DNA of 64,000 nt from DAOPXV01 sp964551445 (lineage in GTDB: Bacteria; Muiribacteriota; UBA9980), in assembly GCA_964551445.1 (NCBI GenBank), contig CAZKCG010000008.1:1-64000 (forward strand), given 5' to 3'. The notes below the pieces were generated by a model that saw only the letters and a program-made list of their open reading frames with translations, was not told where the DNA came from and did not search any database. Of the stretch, positions 8,712 through 16,217 are shown in pieces (position 1 is the first letter of the stretch; the number at the start of each line of letters is the position of its first letter). The position numbers were made by a program, and so were the translations under genes.

Positions 8712-9803
8712 TTACTTATTGCTGCCGGCGGGCGCTACGTTTACTTCCAGTTGATTATCTACATTTTTAGGTTGCGCTACCTGCTCCGCTATTTCGTTGA
8801 TGAGGCGTTTTTCATCGGCGGTATTGACCGGTCCGCGCATTGTGACCTTACCGTTAATGGTGATGATCTTGACATTCTGCGCATTCACGGACATATTCTT
8901 GTCCTCGAGGATGCTTTTGCGGATCTTAGTTGTGATCTCCACGTCTGTTGTGCTGCTGCCCTGATCGAGAGGCGTCAGCGTCTGATCATTTCGGTCGCGA
9001 ACGTTGCTCGCCGTGTTATTAGGATCAGCTGCGGCCCCTGCGGAGACCGTCATTTCGTTCTTTACGCCGGTCACTCCATGAATGTCTTCGACAAGTTTCG
9101 TGACCATTGAGATCTCGGCCGAGCTGCTGCCGGTTCCTGTCAAAGTGACCTCGCCGGTATGTGTGTCGACCTTTGTTTTTACGGCTATGGTCGAGCGATG
9201 GGTCGATAACGCCAGTTTTATCTGGGCGGTGATGGAGGCGTCATCTATCTTTTGTGCCTCGGTTTTTGCTGCCGTCTCCGGAGCTGCCGCTACCGTCATA
9301 TCATTTTTAACGTCTTTTACGCCGTCGATATCTTTTGCGTATTCGCCGGTCAGTTCCTTCTGGGCTATGCTCAAGGCTTCGCCTTTAAGCGTTACGATCC
9401 CGTCTTTCACGTCGACCTTAGTGTTGATGCCGCTGACTTTGCGATGGAACAGCAGTGTAAGTTTGATCTTTCCGCTGATCCAGGCATCCGATCTTTCCGC
9501 GGCGGCTTCGGCTTTGGTTGCAAGTTTGTTATCTACGCTTGCGACGCCGGGCAGACTCATGGCGGTTTCCTGAGCCAATTCCTTGCTGGATTCCTCGGCT
9601 ACGGTTCCGGTCAGCGTTACAATTCCATCTTTACTTTCGGCGTTGACCAGATCGTCTTTGAGATACACTTTGTAGACGTAGGTATCCTTGAACGATGACA
9701 CTATCATATCATCGGTTTCCGACGCGCGAGCGGGCGCGCCGAAAGAGAACATTGAGGCCGCGGCTGCCGCAAGCACCAGGGTGTACATTACTTTCCGTTT
9801 CAT
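8712..9803 (-). CDS. Exported protein with four BON domains
   Basis: A 363-residue protein with a signal peptide (about residues 1-27, ending near PARA-SE). Four BON domains follow, each with the pattern DGIVTLTG...V..V.N; they span about 30-100, 105-180, 190-265 and 285-355. BON domains, as in OsmY, bind phospholipid surfaces and protect the periplasm during osmotic or envelope stress. Two-domain forms are common, and four is longer than OsmY. The ATG at 9803 has GGAGG seven bases upstream; an earlier in-frame ATG at 9872 would place a charged tail before the signal peptide and is rejected. Confidence 0.85.
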   Translation of the reverse strand: MKRKVMYTLVLAAAAASMFSFGAPARASETDDMIVSSFKDTYVYKVYLKDDLVNAESKDGIVTLTGTVAEESSKELAQETAMSLPGVASVDNKLATKAEAAAERSDAWISGKIKLTLLFHRKVSGINTKVDVKDGIVTLKGEALSIAQKELTGEYAKDIDGVKDVKNDMTVAAAPETAAKTEAQKIDDASITAQIKLALSTHRSTIAVKTKVDTHTGEVTLTGTGSSSAEISMVTKLVEDIHGVTGVKNEMTVSAGAAADPNNTASNVRDRNDQTLTPLDQGSSTTDVEITTKIRKSILEDKNMSVNAQNVKIITINGKVTMRGPVNTADEKRLINEIAEQVAQPKNVDNQLEVNVAPAGSNK

Positions 9804-10037
9804 TTTACTACCTCCGATTTTTCCTTTATTGCGGGATGAATTTTTCCCGTAGTTTCGATAATTAAGATTCATGTTGATTACTCTGCCATCCCTCCTTTTT
9901 TGATTTCGGGTTCTATTGGGTTGATATACCGCTCCCGACTGATATTTAAATTTTTAAAAAACTAAATGCTGAAGAGAAAATCCCTTATATTCAGATCAGG
10001 CCGGAGGCTCGTCATTCGCGCCGTAAAACCGCATTTG

Positions 10038-10112
10038 TTAACGAAAGAGAAGCGCGATTATAATGAGGATCGGGATTGGCACGCCTAAAAACCAGAGTAT
10101 AATATAACGCAT
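10038..10112 (-). CDS. 24-residue membrane microprotein
   Basis: A short frame of 24 codons starts at an ATG with GAGGAGG seven bases upstream and ends in TAA. The peptide is almost wholly hydrophobic (MRYIILWFLGVPIPILIIIA then LLFR), with a PIP kink in the middle and a terminal Arg, so it is one membrane span. Small one-span proteins of this kind are frequent in bacterial stress loci. The strong ribosome-binding site and position between two cassette genes support it; nothing else occupies this 280-base gap. Confidence 0.6.
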   Translation of the reverse strand: MRYIILWFLGVPIPILIIIALLFR

Positions 10113-10153
10113 AGAGAAACCTCCTCATTAATGTGTTTCGTCAGTTCGTCGGG

Positions 10154-10990
10154 TCAATGTTCGGGCTCGCGCTCAAAAGCCAATACATTATCACGCTGCC
10201 TGCCGCCGATAGTTGCGGCATAGCTTGCGCTAAACGCACCGGTCAAAAGAGCTATGAATAACCACAACAATAAGTGTGATGCCGCTTTGCGGGCGGCTTC
10301 GACAGCTTCCCTGGCCGCTGTGAAAACATCAGATACGCGTTTCTCTGCATCGGCTTGCTGGAGACCTGTTTTTGCAGTTACGAGCTGTGCCAGATAGATC
10401 TTGTCTGCTGCCGGAATTTCCTTCTGCCGAAGCGCATTAGCTAAAATGCATCCCGCCTCCGCGCGTATTGAAGCATCATTTTGGTCTGGAGCAAAGCGAT
10501 CGGAACGAAACATCGTATCGATGAAATATGCGTCATGACCAAAGCTTCGTCCTTCGGCCGGTTGTGCCGTTCCGCCAACCATGGAGGCAGCTGCTCCCGC
10601 AAGGAAAGATACCGTGATCACAAGTGATACGGCCCAAACCAGAAATCCATGGGCGGTATCGCGAAAATACACTTCGTGCGTGTGGATCGCGGTCCACTTC
10701 GTGCGCAGCCGGCCGGCCAGATAGCCGCCCATGGTGGAGGAAATGATCTGCATGACTAACAACCAGACGATAGCCGCCATACCCACCGTCGAGGCGGATG
10801 ATCCTATATTTGACCACGGCGAAATAGAGGATAAACCGAGACCGGCTCCCAGAGCAAGCAGGATAACCGACAACGCTGCGGTTACAAATGCGCCGCCGAT
10901 CACTGCGGCCCAGGACACGCCAGACGAATTTGCTTCATTTGCGCAGGGTAAGCTGGATTGAAGATTCCCTGCGATAAGTTCGTGTTCCAT
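10154..10990 (-). CDS. Membrane protein of the stress cassette, family not named
   Basis: A 278-residue protein. An N-terminal segment GVSWAAVIGGAFVTAALSVI and the continuation LLALGAGLGLSSISPWS mark a group of bacterial membrane proteins that I know only as hypothetical or PhnA-like. Four membrane spans are likely: about 25-48, 72-92, 115-137 and 238-260, with a soluble loop of about 100 residues between the third and fourth. That loop is charged and helical. GGAGGAG precedes the ATG. Its neighbours are BON and YflT-like genes, so an envelope-stress role is likely but not shown. Confidence 0.72.
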   Translation of the reverse strand: MEHELIAGNLQSSLPCANEANSSGVSWAAVIGGAFVTAALSVILLALGAGLGLSSISPWSNIGSSASTVGMAAIVWLLVMQIISSTMGGYLAGRLRTKWTAIHTHEVYFRDTAHGFLVWAVSLVITVSFLAGAAASMVGGTAQPAEGRSFGHDAYFIDTMFRSDRFAPDQNDASIRAEAGCILANALRQKEIPAADKIYLAQLVTAKTGLQQADAEKRVSDVFTAAREAVEAARKAASHLLLWLFIALLTGAFSASYAATIGGRQRDNVLAFEREPEH

Positions 10991-11005
10991 ACAAAGACTC
11001 CTCCT

Positions 11006-11518
11006 TCACGCGGAATGTACCTGTACGTCGTGGCCCATGGTCGCCAGAATATCCTTTGCATTGGCAAGTTCTTCCGCGGTGCCGTGAAGCACGATAATAA
11101 ATCTCTCGCTCTTTATGGCTGTTTCATAATTGAGAATGCTGTCCTTTGGAATGCCGATGCTGAAGAGGGCTGCTCCAAGAACGCTCATCCCTCCGATCAT
11201 AACGGCGCCCTGTAAGCCTCCGACGATGGCAGCGACGAGCGGGCCCGCTATAAGAAGCGGCCCGATCCCGGGGACCATGAAGAAAGCTGATCCGACCAGG
11301 ATACCCCACATTCCACCCCAGAATGCGCCCTGTTTACCCCAGAAGCTCATTCGGTCGCCGGCATTGTAGTAGCCGATGACGTTTTCTTCGGTTTGATAAT
11401 CCTTGCCTACGATGGATAGTTTCTTCATATTAAATCCTGACCGCTGCAATTCCTTAACCGCGGTTTCCGCCTCTTCGTGGCTGCTGAGAATAATAACGCC
11501 TGTGTTTTCTTTTGACAT
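11006..11518 (-). CDS. YflT-like general stress membrane protein
   Basis: A 170-residue protein built like the one at 8111-8665: an N-terminal alpha/beta unit (GVIILSSHEEAETAVKELQR), a central Gly-rich hydrophobic block of about 70 residues (FWGGMWGILVGSAFFMVPGI and on), and a C-terminal alpha/beta unit (FIIVLHGTAEELANAKDIL). The N- and C-terminal units probably pair as one domain flanking a membrane hairpin. AAAGGAGA precedes the ATG at 11518. It lies 15 bases from the membrane protein gene downstream, an operon-like spacing. Confidence 0.78.
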   Translation of the reverse strand: MSKENTGVIILSSHEEAETAVKELQRSGFNMKKLSIVGKDYQTEENVIGYYNAGDRMSFWGKQGAFWGGMWGILVGSAFFMVPGIGPLLIAGPLVAAIVGGLQGAVMIGGMSVLGAALFSIGIPKDSILNYETAIKSERFIIVLHGTAEELANAKDILATMGHDVQVHSA

Positions 11519-11577
11519 GTTTGGTCTCCTTTAATGTTTTATTGCTTGCTTATGAGCCGGTTCGCCTTGAAGTTGAT

Positions 11578-12090
11578 CTATTTCGGGCCGACCTCGACAA
11601 AAAGCACGGTGCCTTTATCAAGTTCGATGTGTTTCCCGTTCACGAAAAGGCCGCCGATGATCCCGATAGGCCCGAGCAATAAAAATCCCGCGGCGGATGC
11701 GCCGATGGCATAACCTTCCTGCTGGTTGATCTTTGCCGATTCTTCTCCAAGAGTTATAGGGACCTGTTTGCCGTTTTTATTCATGACGAAAAGGAAATTC
11801 AATTTTATTCTGGCGTTTCGTCCGAATTTGCCGGGTCCGCGGACCTCCGTTATCTGCGCCTGCGCGAGGGCGCCTTTTTCTATAACCGTTTTTACACCTA
11901 TCTTCACGGGTTTCGCCACGGTGAATTTAACCATTTCTCCCTGTTTGCTCGTCCTTGAGGACAGGTCGTTTTCGAGGCTGATCTTCACCAGCGTTCCTTC
12001 GGGTATGTTAAGATCCGCTGCTTCCAGAAAACCGAAAGAGGAAAAGAAAAAAATAAAAATAACCGAACTGATGAAAATTTTATGTTTCAT
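11578..12090 (-). CDS. Exported protein, beta-rich, unknown function
   Basis: A 170-residue protein with a clear signal peptide (residues 1-24, ending FGFLEAA). The mature part is beta-rich, with alternating patterns such as GTLVKISLENDLSSRTSKQG and KGALAQAQITEVRGPGKFGR, which resemble small extracytoplasmic barrel domains with a conserved double-psi-like GKFGR turn. A hydrophobic Gly-rich stretch near 130-150 may touch the membrane. AAGGAGA precedes the ATG. No enzyme motif is visible. The position in the cassette suggests envelope maintenance. Confidence 0.72.
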   Translation of the reverse strand: MKHKIFISSVIFIFFFSSFGFLEAADLNIPEGTLVKISLENDLSSRTSKQGEMVKFTVAKPVKIGVKTVIEKGALAQAQITEVRGPGKFGRNARIKLNFLFVMNKNGKQVPITLGEESAKINQQEGYAIGASAAGFLLLGPIGIIGGLFVNGKHIELDKGTVLFVEVGPK

Positions 12091-12147
12091 TTGATTTCTC
12101 CTTGAATAGATCTGATGTCGTCTAATATATTTTAAATTTTGAAGTTT

Positions 12148-12193
12148 ATCTCACGCCGCCTGATGCCGGATGGCAGAGCATACGGCGTGAGAT
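12148..12193 (-). terminator. Hairpin with 11-bp perfect stem after the 12233 gene
   Basis: Arms at 12148-12158 and 12183-12193 pair perfectly and enclose a second partial hairpin. A further CCGGCC/GGCCGG stem lies at 12200-12219. Both follow the stop at 12233 on the minus strand. There is no long U-tract, so termination or transcript stabilisation are both possible. Confidence 0.55.
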
Positions 12194-12232
12194 ATGGAGG
12201 CCGGCCGAATAATGGCCGGTGTGGTGTTTAGT

Positions 12233-12604
12233 TTAATGAGAATAGAGGTTTCCGTGTCTGGCGGGCGCATACCTGTCTTTCTTTGAAACGCTGCTTTTCT
12301 TTGGTTCTTTATTTTCGGCTATGCCGGTCTGTTCAGGAGCGAATCCCATTTCTTTGCCCATCATAAGATTTCTGGCTTCGGCGCGCGAAAGTTCCACTCC
12401 GTATCTGGCTCTGCAGCGGTAGATCACGAAGCCTTCGAGCGACATATAATTGGCGGCATGCGAGAACGCGACTACACCTGTAAGATCGGGGATGGATATT
12501 TTCTCGGCGGCGTAAGCGGCGGGAGAAAGAACTAAAAACGCGCCCAGGGCGAGAAACATTAAAAGAGCGATAGTGAGAGATTTAATATTGTAGGATATTG
12601 ACAT
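12233..12604 (-). CDS. Small exported protein, unknown
   Basis: A 123-residue protein with a long signal peptide (about 1-32, ending AAYAAE). The mature region has a short ordered part around SLEGFVIYRCRARYGVELSR, with EARNLMMGKEMGF after it, and a basic Ser/Lys tail. One Cys is present in the mature part. I chose the ATG at 12604 because GGAGG is eight bases upstream; an earlier ATG at 12670 has no such site. No family is recognised. It is flanked by hairpins and CsbD in the stress cassette. Confidence 0.65.
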   Translation of the reverse strand: MSISYNIKSLTIALLMFLALGAFLVLSPAAYAAEKISIPDLTGVVAFSHAANYMSLEGFVIYRCRARYGVELSRAEARNLMMGKEMGFAPEQTGIAENKEPKKSSVSKKDRYAPARHGNLYSH

Positions 12605-12713
12605 GAAGTTGCCTCCTGGTTTTATCGTGTTCCATTTTCCATGCAGCACGATGTTTTTGAAATAACACATTTTTATAACCTCTGCATATTTATGAAATAT
12701 GCAGAGCCCTTTT

Positions 12714-12899
12714 TTACATTTTTTCGATGAGTTCGCGTATTTCTTCCTTGGTTTTTCCGAGTTTGTTTTGCAATCTTCCTAATAATTCATCTTCCTTTCC
12801 TTCAGCGAAAAGGAGATCGTCGTCCGTCAGATTAGCATATTTTTGTTTTAGCTTACCTACCATTTCGTTCCAGTTTCCTTTAATGTTGAGTATATTCAC
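12714..12899 (-). CDS. CsbD family stress protein
   Basis: A 61-residue protein of the CsbD family, which are short helical proteins induced in general stress. The signature is present: IKGNWNEMVGKLKQKYANLT, then DDLLFAEGKEDELLGRLQNK and a TKEEIRELI end. The start is a GTG at 12899 with AAGGAGG six bases upstream. Length matches the family (about 60-70). The molecular role of CsbD is not known. It is followed 15 bases upstream by a small membrane protein gene, so they are probably co-transcribed. Confidence 0.88.
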   Translation of the reverse strand: MNILNIKGNWNEMVGKLKQKYANLTDDDLLFAEGKEDELLGRLQNKLGKTKEEIRELIEKM

Positions 12900-12914
12900 A
12901 TAGCACCTCCTTAA

Positions 12915-13127
12915 TTACTTTTTAAAAAGCAGCAGTATGCCGCCTATCGCTATTGCGCTTACGCCAGCCCAAGCTGGGACATTTACAGTTTCTTTTTTAT
13001 CTACCGATATCTCGACCTTGCCAATTTTGAGTTCATCGGTCTGCTTGGTATAGGTGAAATTACCGTACACTAAACCCATAACGCCTGCTATGATCAGAAT
13101 TACCGCAATGATTTTAACCATATTCAC
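12915..13127 (-). CDS. Small two-span membrane protein
   Basis: A 70-residue protein with a first span (about 4-22), an extracytoplasmic loop with TKQTDELKIGKVEISVDKKE, and a second span (about 53-68) ending in KK. Similar proteins of about 70 residues with the phrase ISVDKKETV are common in bacteria and are often annotated as hypothetical. The start may be the GTG at 13127 (AGGAG only four bases before) or the ATG at 13121 (ten bases before). It is placed with CsbD and is probably a stress-cassette member. Confidence 0.7.
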   Translation of the reverse strand: MNMVKIIAVILIIAGVMGLVYGNFTYTKQTDELKIGKVEISVDKKETVNVPAWAGVSAIAIGGILLLFKK

Positions 13128-13208
13128 TTATCTCCTTCTGTTTTTATACACCACGCCGCGGGCATCTCGCCAGGGAGTGACTATCAAAATATTTGCCGCG
13201 ATCAACCT

Positions 13209-13239
13209 GGCCGGTTTATCGGCCGTCCCGGCGGCCGGG
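13209..13239 (-). terminator. Two adjacent GC hairpins
   Basis: GGCCG/CGGCC pairs at 13209-13224 and CCCGG/CCGGG at 13227-13239. Both lie just after the stop of the 48-residue membrane protein at 13256 on the minus strand. No U-tract follows, as with other hairpins in this cassette. Confidence 0.45.
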
Positions 13240-13255
13240 GATCATTTCAGTGCCC

Positions 13256-13402
13256 TTACAGCCGCTGGCCTCGAATGATGCGGATCAGAATGAAAATGAC
13301 CGCGATGACCAGAAGGATATGAATGAATCCGCCTATAGAGTGTGATGTGACAAGACCCAGAACCCAGAGAACGACCAGTACTATTGCTATGGTTTCAAGC
13401 AT
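13256..13402 (-). CDS. Lmo0937-type 48-residue membrane protein, copy 1
   Basis: A 48-residue protein: a first span IAIVLVVLWVLGLVTS, a loop HSIGGFIH and a second span LLVIAVIFILIRIIR ending in GQRL. This pattern (LWxLGLVTS...GGFIHxLLVIA) is the Lmo0937 family of tiny membrane proteins. AAGGAGAT lies before the ATG at 13402; a longer frame starting at 13444 has no such site. A near copy is at 16032-16178. The function of the family is unknown; it often travels with CsbD and BON genes. Confidence 0.78.
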   Translation of the reverse strand: MLETIAIVLVVLWVLGLVTSHSIGGFIHILLVIAVIFILIRIIRGQRL

Positions 13403-13523
13403 TTTGTATCTCCTTTTGCCGCAAGTGGTAAATCGCGAATTCAACGGACCGCTGCCGTCTGACTTTAAATCGATTGGCGTATTCTTTTACGTTCGTCCGA
13501 AGAGTGCGTCGGAAGTTTTTGTG

Positions 13524-13946
13524 TCAACCTATTGCCGGGTGCTGTTTGGCAAAGTACTGATGAACTTTCGCCGCGATCTGGCTCTTCGTCATCTTGTCTA
13601 CTGTTTCAACGGCTGCGATGCGTTCCTCTAATTTTTTTGTTTCAAGTCGTTTTTTCAATTCGCCCTTTGCCTCGCCGGGACCAAAAATTAAAATGGATTC
13701 CGCGTCACAAATGCTTGCGATGACGGCGTCGTAATAGACGTTAAGATTTCTTGTGAAAATTTTCTGGCGGCTGTCATCCGCGGGTACCTGCAGTGATTCA
13801 AAGCGGCCCCTGAGAGGCGAATTGCCGGTACGCCTCAGCTGCTTTTCAGCCTTCGATATTACCAGTTCGATATGTTCACCTTCGCCGGTTAAAGCTACTA
13901 TAACGGCTTTCTTGTGGTCTATCCACAAACCTGCTCTTGTTTTCAT
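13524..13946 (-). CDS. Conserved protein of the eRF1/host-attachment-like kind
   Basis: A 140-residue soluble protein. It begins MKTRAGLWIDHKKAVIVALT and has the blocks PLRGRFESLQVPADDSRQ and YYDAVIASICDAESILIFGP followed by GEAKGELKKRL. I have seen this arrangement in a conserved bacterial group annotated as hypothetical; the Asp/His of WIDHKKA and the IFGPGEAK loop recall the eRF1 domain-3/host-attachment fold, which is an inference. AAGGAGAT precedes the ATG at 13946. It directly follows the GH13 gene (69-base gap). Confidence 0.65.
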   Translation of the reverse strand: MKTRAGLWIDHKKAVIVALTGEGEHIELVISKAEKQLRRTGNSPLRGRFESLQVPADDSRQKIFTRNLNVYYDAVIASICDAESILIFGPGEAKGELKKRLETKKLEERIAAVETVDKMTKSQIAAKVHQYFAKQHPAIG

Positions 13947-14015
13947 TTTGTATCTCCTTTTTCTATTTATTTTTACCTGTAATGATTTTTTTATTTTGAC
14001 ATGCCGCAAACGAAC

Positions 14016-15803
14016 TTATTGAGAAAAGATCAGCACGCTGTAGGGGCCGATAGAAACCGCGGCATGCCATGGAAGTCCGTCGCAATCTCCCGGTTCGGCA
14101 ATGACATCGGCGCTGGGATGGTTTTTGAAATCGTCATTGTAGCCATGCCAGTCGCTGTTTAAACGAAGTTTCCAGGTTCCCGCGGCCGGGAAGCCTATCA
14201 CATAGCCATCCTGAGCTTCATGGAAGAAATTGGCTACTACTACGACGTCATCCCCTGGTCCGCCCTTATCCCAGCGGTGAAAGGCGATGAGATTGCGTTC
14301 TTCGTGCAAATGATAGACCTGCGTGCGCTGCCCGGATAGGCCTCGCGTTAAGCCGTCTCTGTTGCGTCTCAGTTGTATGAGGTCGCGGTACAGTCTGACG
14401 ATGCCATGAAACTCGGCGTTTTGATCCCAGTCGACGGGGACCGTATCGCGGAACCATCCGCCTTCGAGAAACTCCTGACCCTGGAAAAGCATTGGTATTC
14501 CAGGCGAAGTGAATATCATCGCCGCGGCCAGCGTCGAACGCTTCCGCGCGTGCCATCCCTTGGGGTCGTTCGGACTGATCTCCTGCGGCACGCGAGCCTT
14601 TCCGTTCGCCACCTCGTCGTGCGATTCGCTGTAAATGACCCGGTCGAAAGCGTCGTCGTTGTAGCGGTAGCAGATAGCGTCGCGTATGGCTGCGATAGAG
14701 CGCTGTTCGTCACAGGTTGTGATCACCGCCTGACGGATCGGGTGGACGAACTTAGGGTCCCACTGTGAACCGAATCCGGCCCCGCCGGCTCCTGCTTCCT
14801 TGGTGAGCCATTTATTGTTTTGAAGATCTTCCGCGATCGTGATCCTTCCGGGGAATTTTTGCGTGATCTGACTATTGATCCACTGGAGCAGTCCCCAGCC
14901 TTCGGGCAGATCATGCGAGCCGTAACCGTCTACAGTGCGGATGAATTGGGTGCAGTCGAATCTAATTCCATCGACATGGTATTCCTCGAGCCACATCATT
15001 GCGTTATCGAAGAGGTATTGACGGACCTCGCCGCGTCCATAATCAGGCCGCGTTTCTCCCCATGGCGTGATGGCCCGGTCGTCGTTATAAAAGTAAATAC
15101 CGCCGCGATCGTTCTCGCTCCAGCCGTCGAATTTCCAAATGTCGAGATCGCTCGGGCCCAGGTGGTTATAAACGACGTCGAGTATAACCGCTATGCCTTC
15201 CCTGTGGGCGCGCCTTACGAATTTTTTAAAAGCGAGAGGGCCTCCGTAGGTGGTTTCTACCGAAAAGATATGGGCGGGATTGTAGCCCCAGGAACGGTCT
15301 CCCGCGAACTCGCCTACCGGCATGATCTGGATCGCGTTTACGCCGAGTTTTTTCAAATGTCCCAGACGCGCCGTCACTGAAGAAAATTCTCCAGGGTGGT
15401 CGCTGCCATCCTGGTCGTTGAACGTACCTACGTGAAGCTCATATATGACAAGCTCGTTCCACGGCGCGATATGAAAATCATCGCCGTTCCAGTCGAAATT
15501 CGGATCATGAATGATAGCGTTTCCAACCGAATTGGTTACTTCGCGGGCATACGGATCGATGCGTTTGAATTCGCCGTCCGGCGTGGACAGAAGGAACCGG
15601 TACTCAGCGCCGGCGTTGGCTCCGGCCACATTGGCATACCAATAACCGTTTTCCTCAGCCTGCATAGGGTGCACCAAGCCGTCCCAGCCGTTGAACGATC
15701 CGATAACGGATACTTTCTGCGCATGGGGAGCCCACACGCGGAAAGCTACTCCCTGCGGGTGCAGTATCGATCCCATACCCTTTATCCTTGTTTCATCACT
15801 CAT
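14016..15803 (-). CDS. GH13 glucan-branching-type enzyme with CBM48
   Basis: A 595-residue enzyme. A CBM48-like domain covers about residues 10-95 (FRVWAPHAQKVSVIGSFNGW). The GH13 barrel follows with region I DVVYNH (209-214), region II DGIRFD with nucleophile Asp283, region III around Glu325 (ITIAEDL), and region IV SESHDE with Asp396. The C-terminal all-beta domain is about 500-595. It belongs with 1,4-alpha-glucan branching enzymes or trehalohydrolases; the substrate cannot be fixed. At 595 residues it is shorter than typical GlgB. No other glycogen gene is near, and its place in a stress cassette suggests osmolyte or reserve use. GGAGG precedes the ATG. Confidence 0.85.
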   Translation of the reverse strand: MSDETRIKGMGSILHPQGVAFRVWAPHAQKVSVIGSFNGWDGLVHPMQAEENGYWYANVAGANAGAEYRFLLSTPDGEFKRIDPYAREVTNSVGNAIIHDPNFDWNGDDFHIAPWNELVIYELHVGTFNDQDGSDHPGEFSSVTARLGHLKKLGVNAIQIMPVGEFAGDRSWGYNPAHIFSVETTYGGPLAFKKFVRRAHREGIAVILDVVYNHLGPSDLDIWKFDGWSENDRGGIYFYNDDRAITPWGETRPDYGRGEVRQYLFDNAMMWLEEYHVDGIRFDCTQFIRTVDGYGSHDLPEGWGLLQWINSQITQKFPGRITIAEDLQNNKWLTKEAGAGGAGFGSQWDPKFVHPIRQAVITTCDEQRSIAAIRDAICYRYNDDAFDRVIYSESHDEVANGKARVPQEISPNDPKGWHARKRSTLAAAMIFTSPGIPMLFQGQEFLEGGWFRDTVPVDWDQNAEFHGIVRLYRDLIQLRRNRDGLTRGLSGQRTQVYHLHEERNLIAFHRWDKGGPGDDVVVVANFFHEAQDGYVIGFPAAGTWKLRLNSDWHGYNDDFKNHPSADVIAEPGDCDGLPWHAAVSIGPYSVLIFSQ

Positions 15804-15852
15804 GGTTCATTCCTCCATTAAAAATCATCAAACGGTCACTTCTTCGATTTTA

Positions 15853-15933
15853 TCAGCCCGCCCTATACAGCTTTAATTCCCATATTATACCGGTCACGAT
15901 CAGCGTGAGCGCTGCGATTATCATTATTTTCAT
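15853..15933 (-). CDS. 26-residue membrane microprotein
   Basis: A frame of 26 codons starts at an ATG with CAGGAGG eight bases upstream and ends in TGA. The peptide begins MKIMIIAALTLIVTGIIWEL, a single membrane span, and ends with a short basic tail KLYRAG. It lies in the gap between the GH13 gene and the second Lmo0937-type gene. The strong ribosome-binding site and the peptide character make it likely to be real, although so short a frame can occur by chance. Confidence 0.55.
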   Translation of the reverse strand: MKIMIIAALTLIVTGIIWELKLYRAG

Positions 15934-16031
15934 TTCGTTTCCTCCTGTTTGTTATGTGAACTCTTAATTTTTAACATATCACCCATTCCCGGGCGTTTTT
16001 TGATACACCCCGGCGCACTGAACTCGGGCCG

Positions 16032-16178
16032 TTAAATGCGCTGACCTCGAATTATGCGCATCAGAATTACCACTACGGCTATGACCAATAGAATGTGAAT
16101 GAATCCTCCAATGGTGTAGGATGTGACAAGGCCCAGAAGCCAGAGAATGATCAATACGGTTGCTATGTTTTCGAGCAT
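16032..16178 (-). CDS. Lmo0937-type 48-residue membrane protein, copy 2
   Basis: This 48-residue protein is nearly the same as the one at 13256-13402: LWLLGLVTS, YTIGGFIHILLVIA and RIIRGQRI are shared in order. Two membrane spans are separated by the GGFIH turn. AAAGGAG lies eight bases before the ATG. It marks the end of the cassette: the next gene downstream in the minus direction is the 26-residue microprotein and then the GH13 gene. The two copies bracket the GH13 and host-attachment-like genes. Confidence 0.75.
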   Translation of the reverse strand: MLENIATVLIILWLLGLVTSYTIGGFIHILLVIAVVVILMRIIRGQRI

Positions 16179-16217
16179 TTTAGTTCTCCTTTAAGAATTA
16201 TGAACACATGTCGTTTT

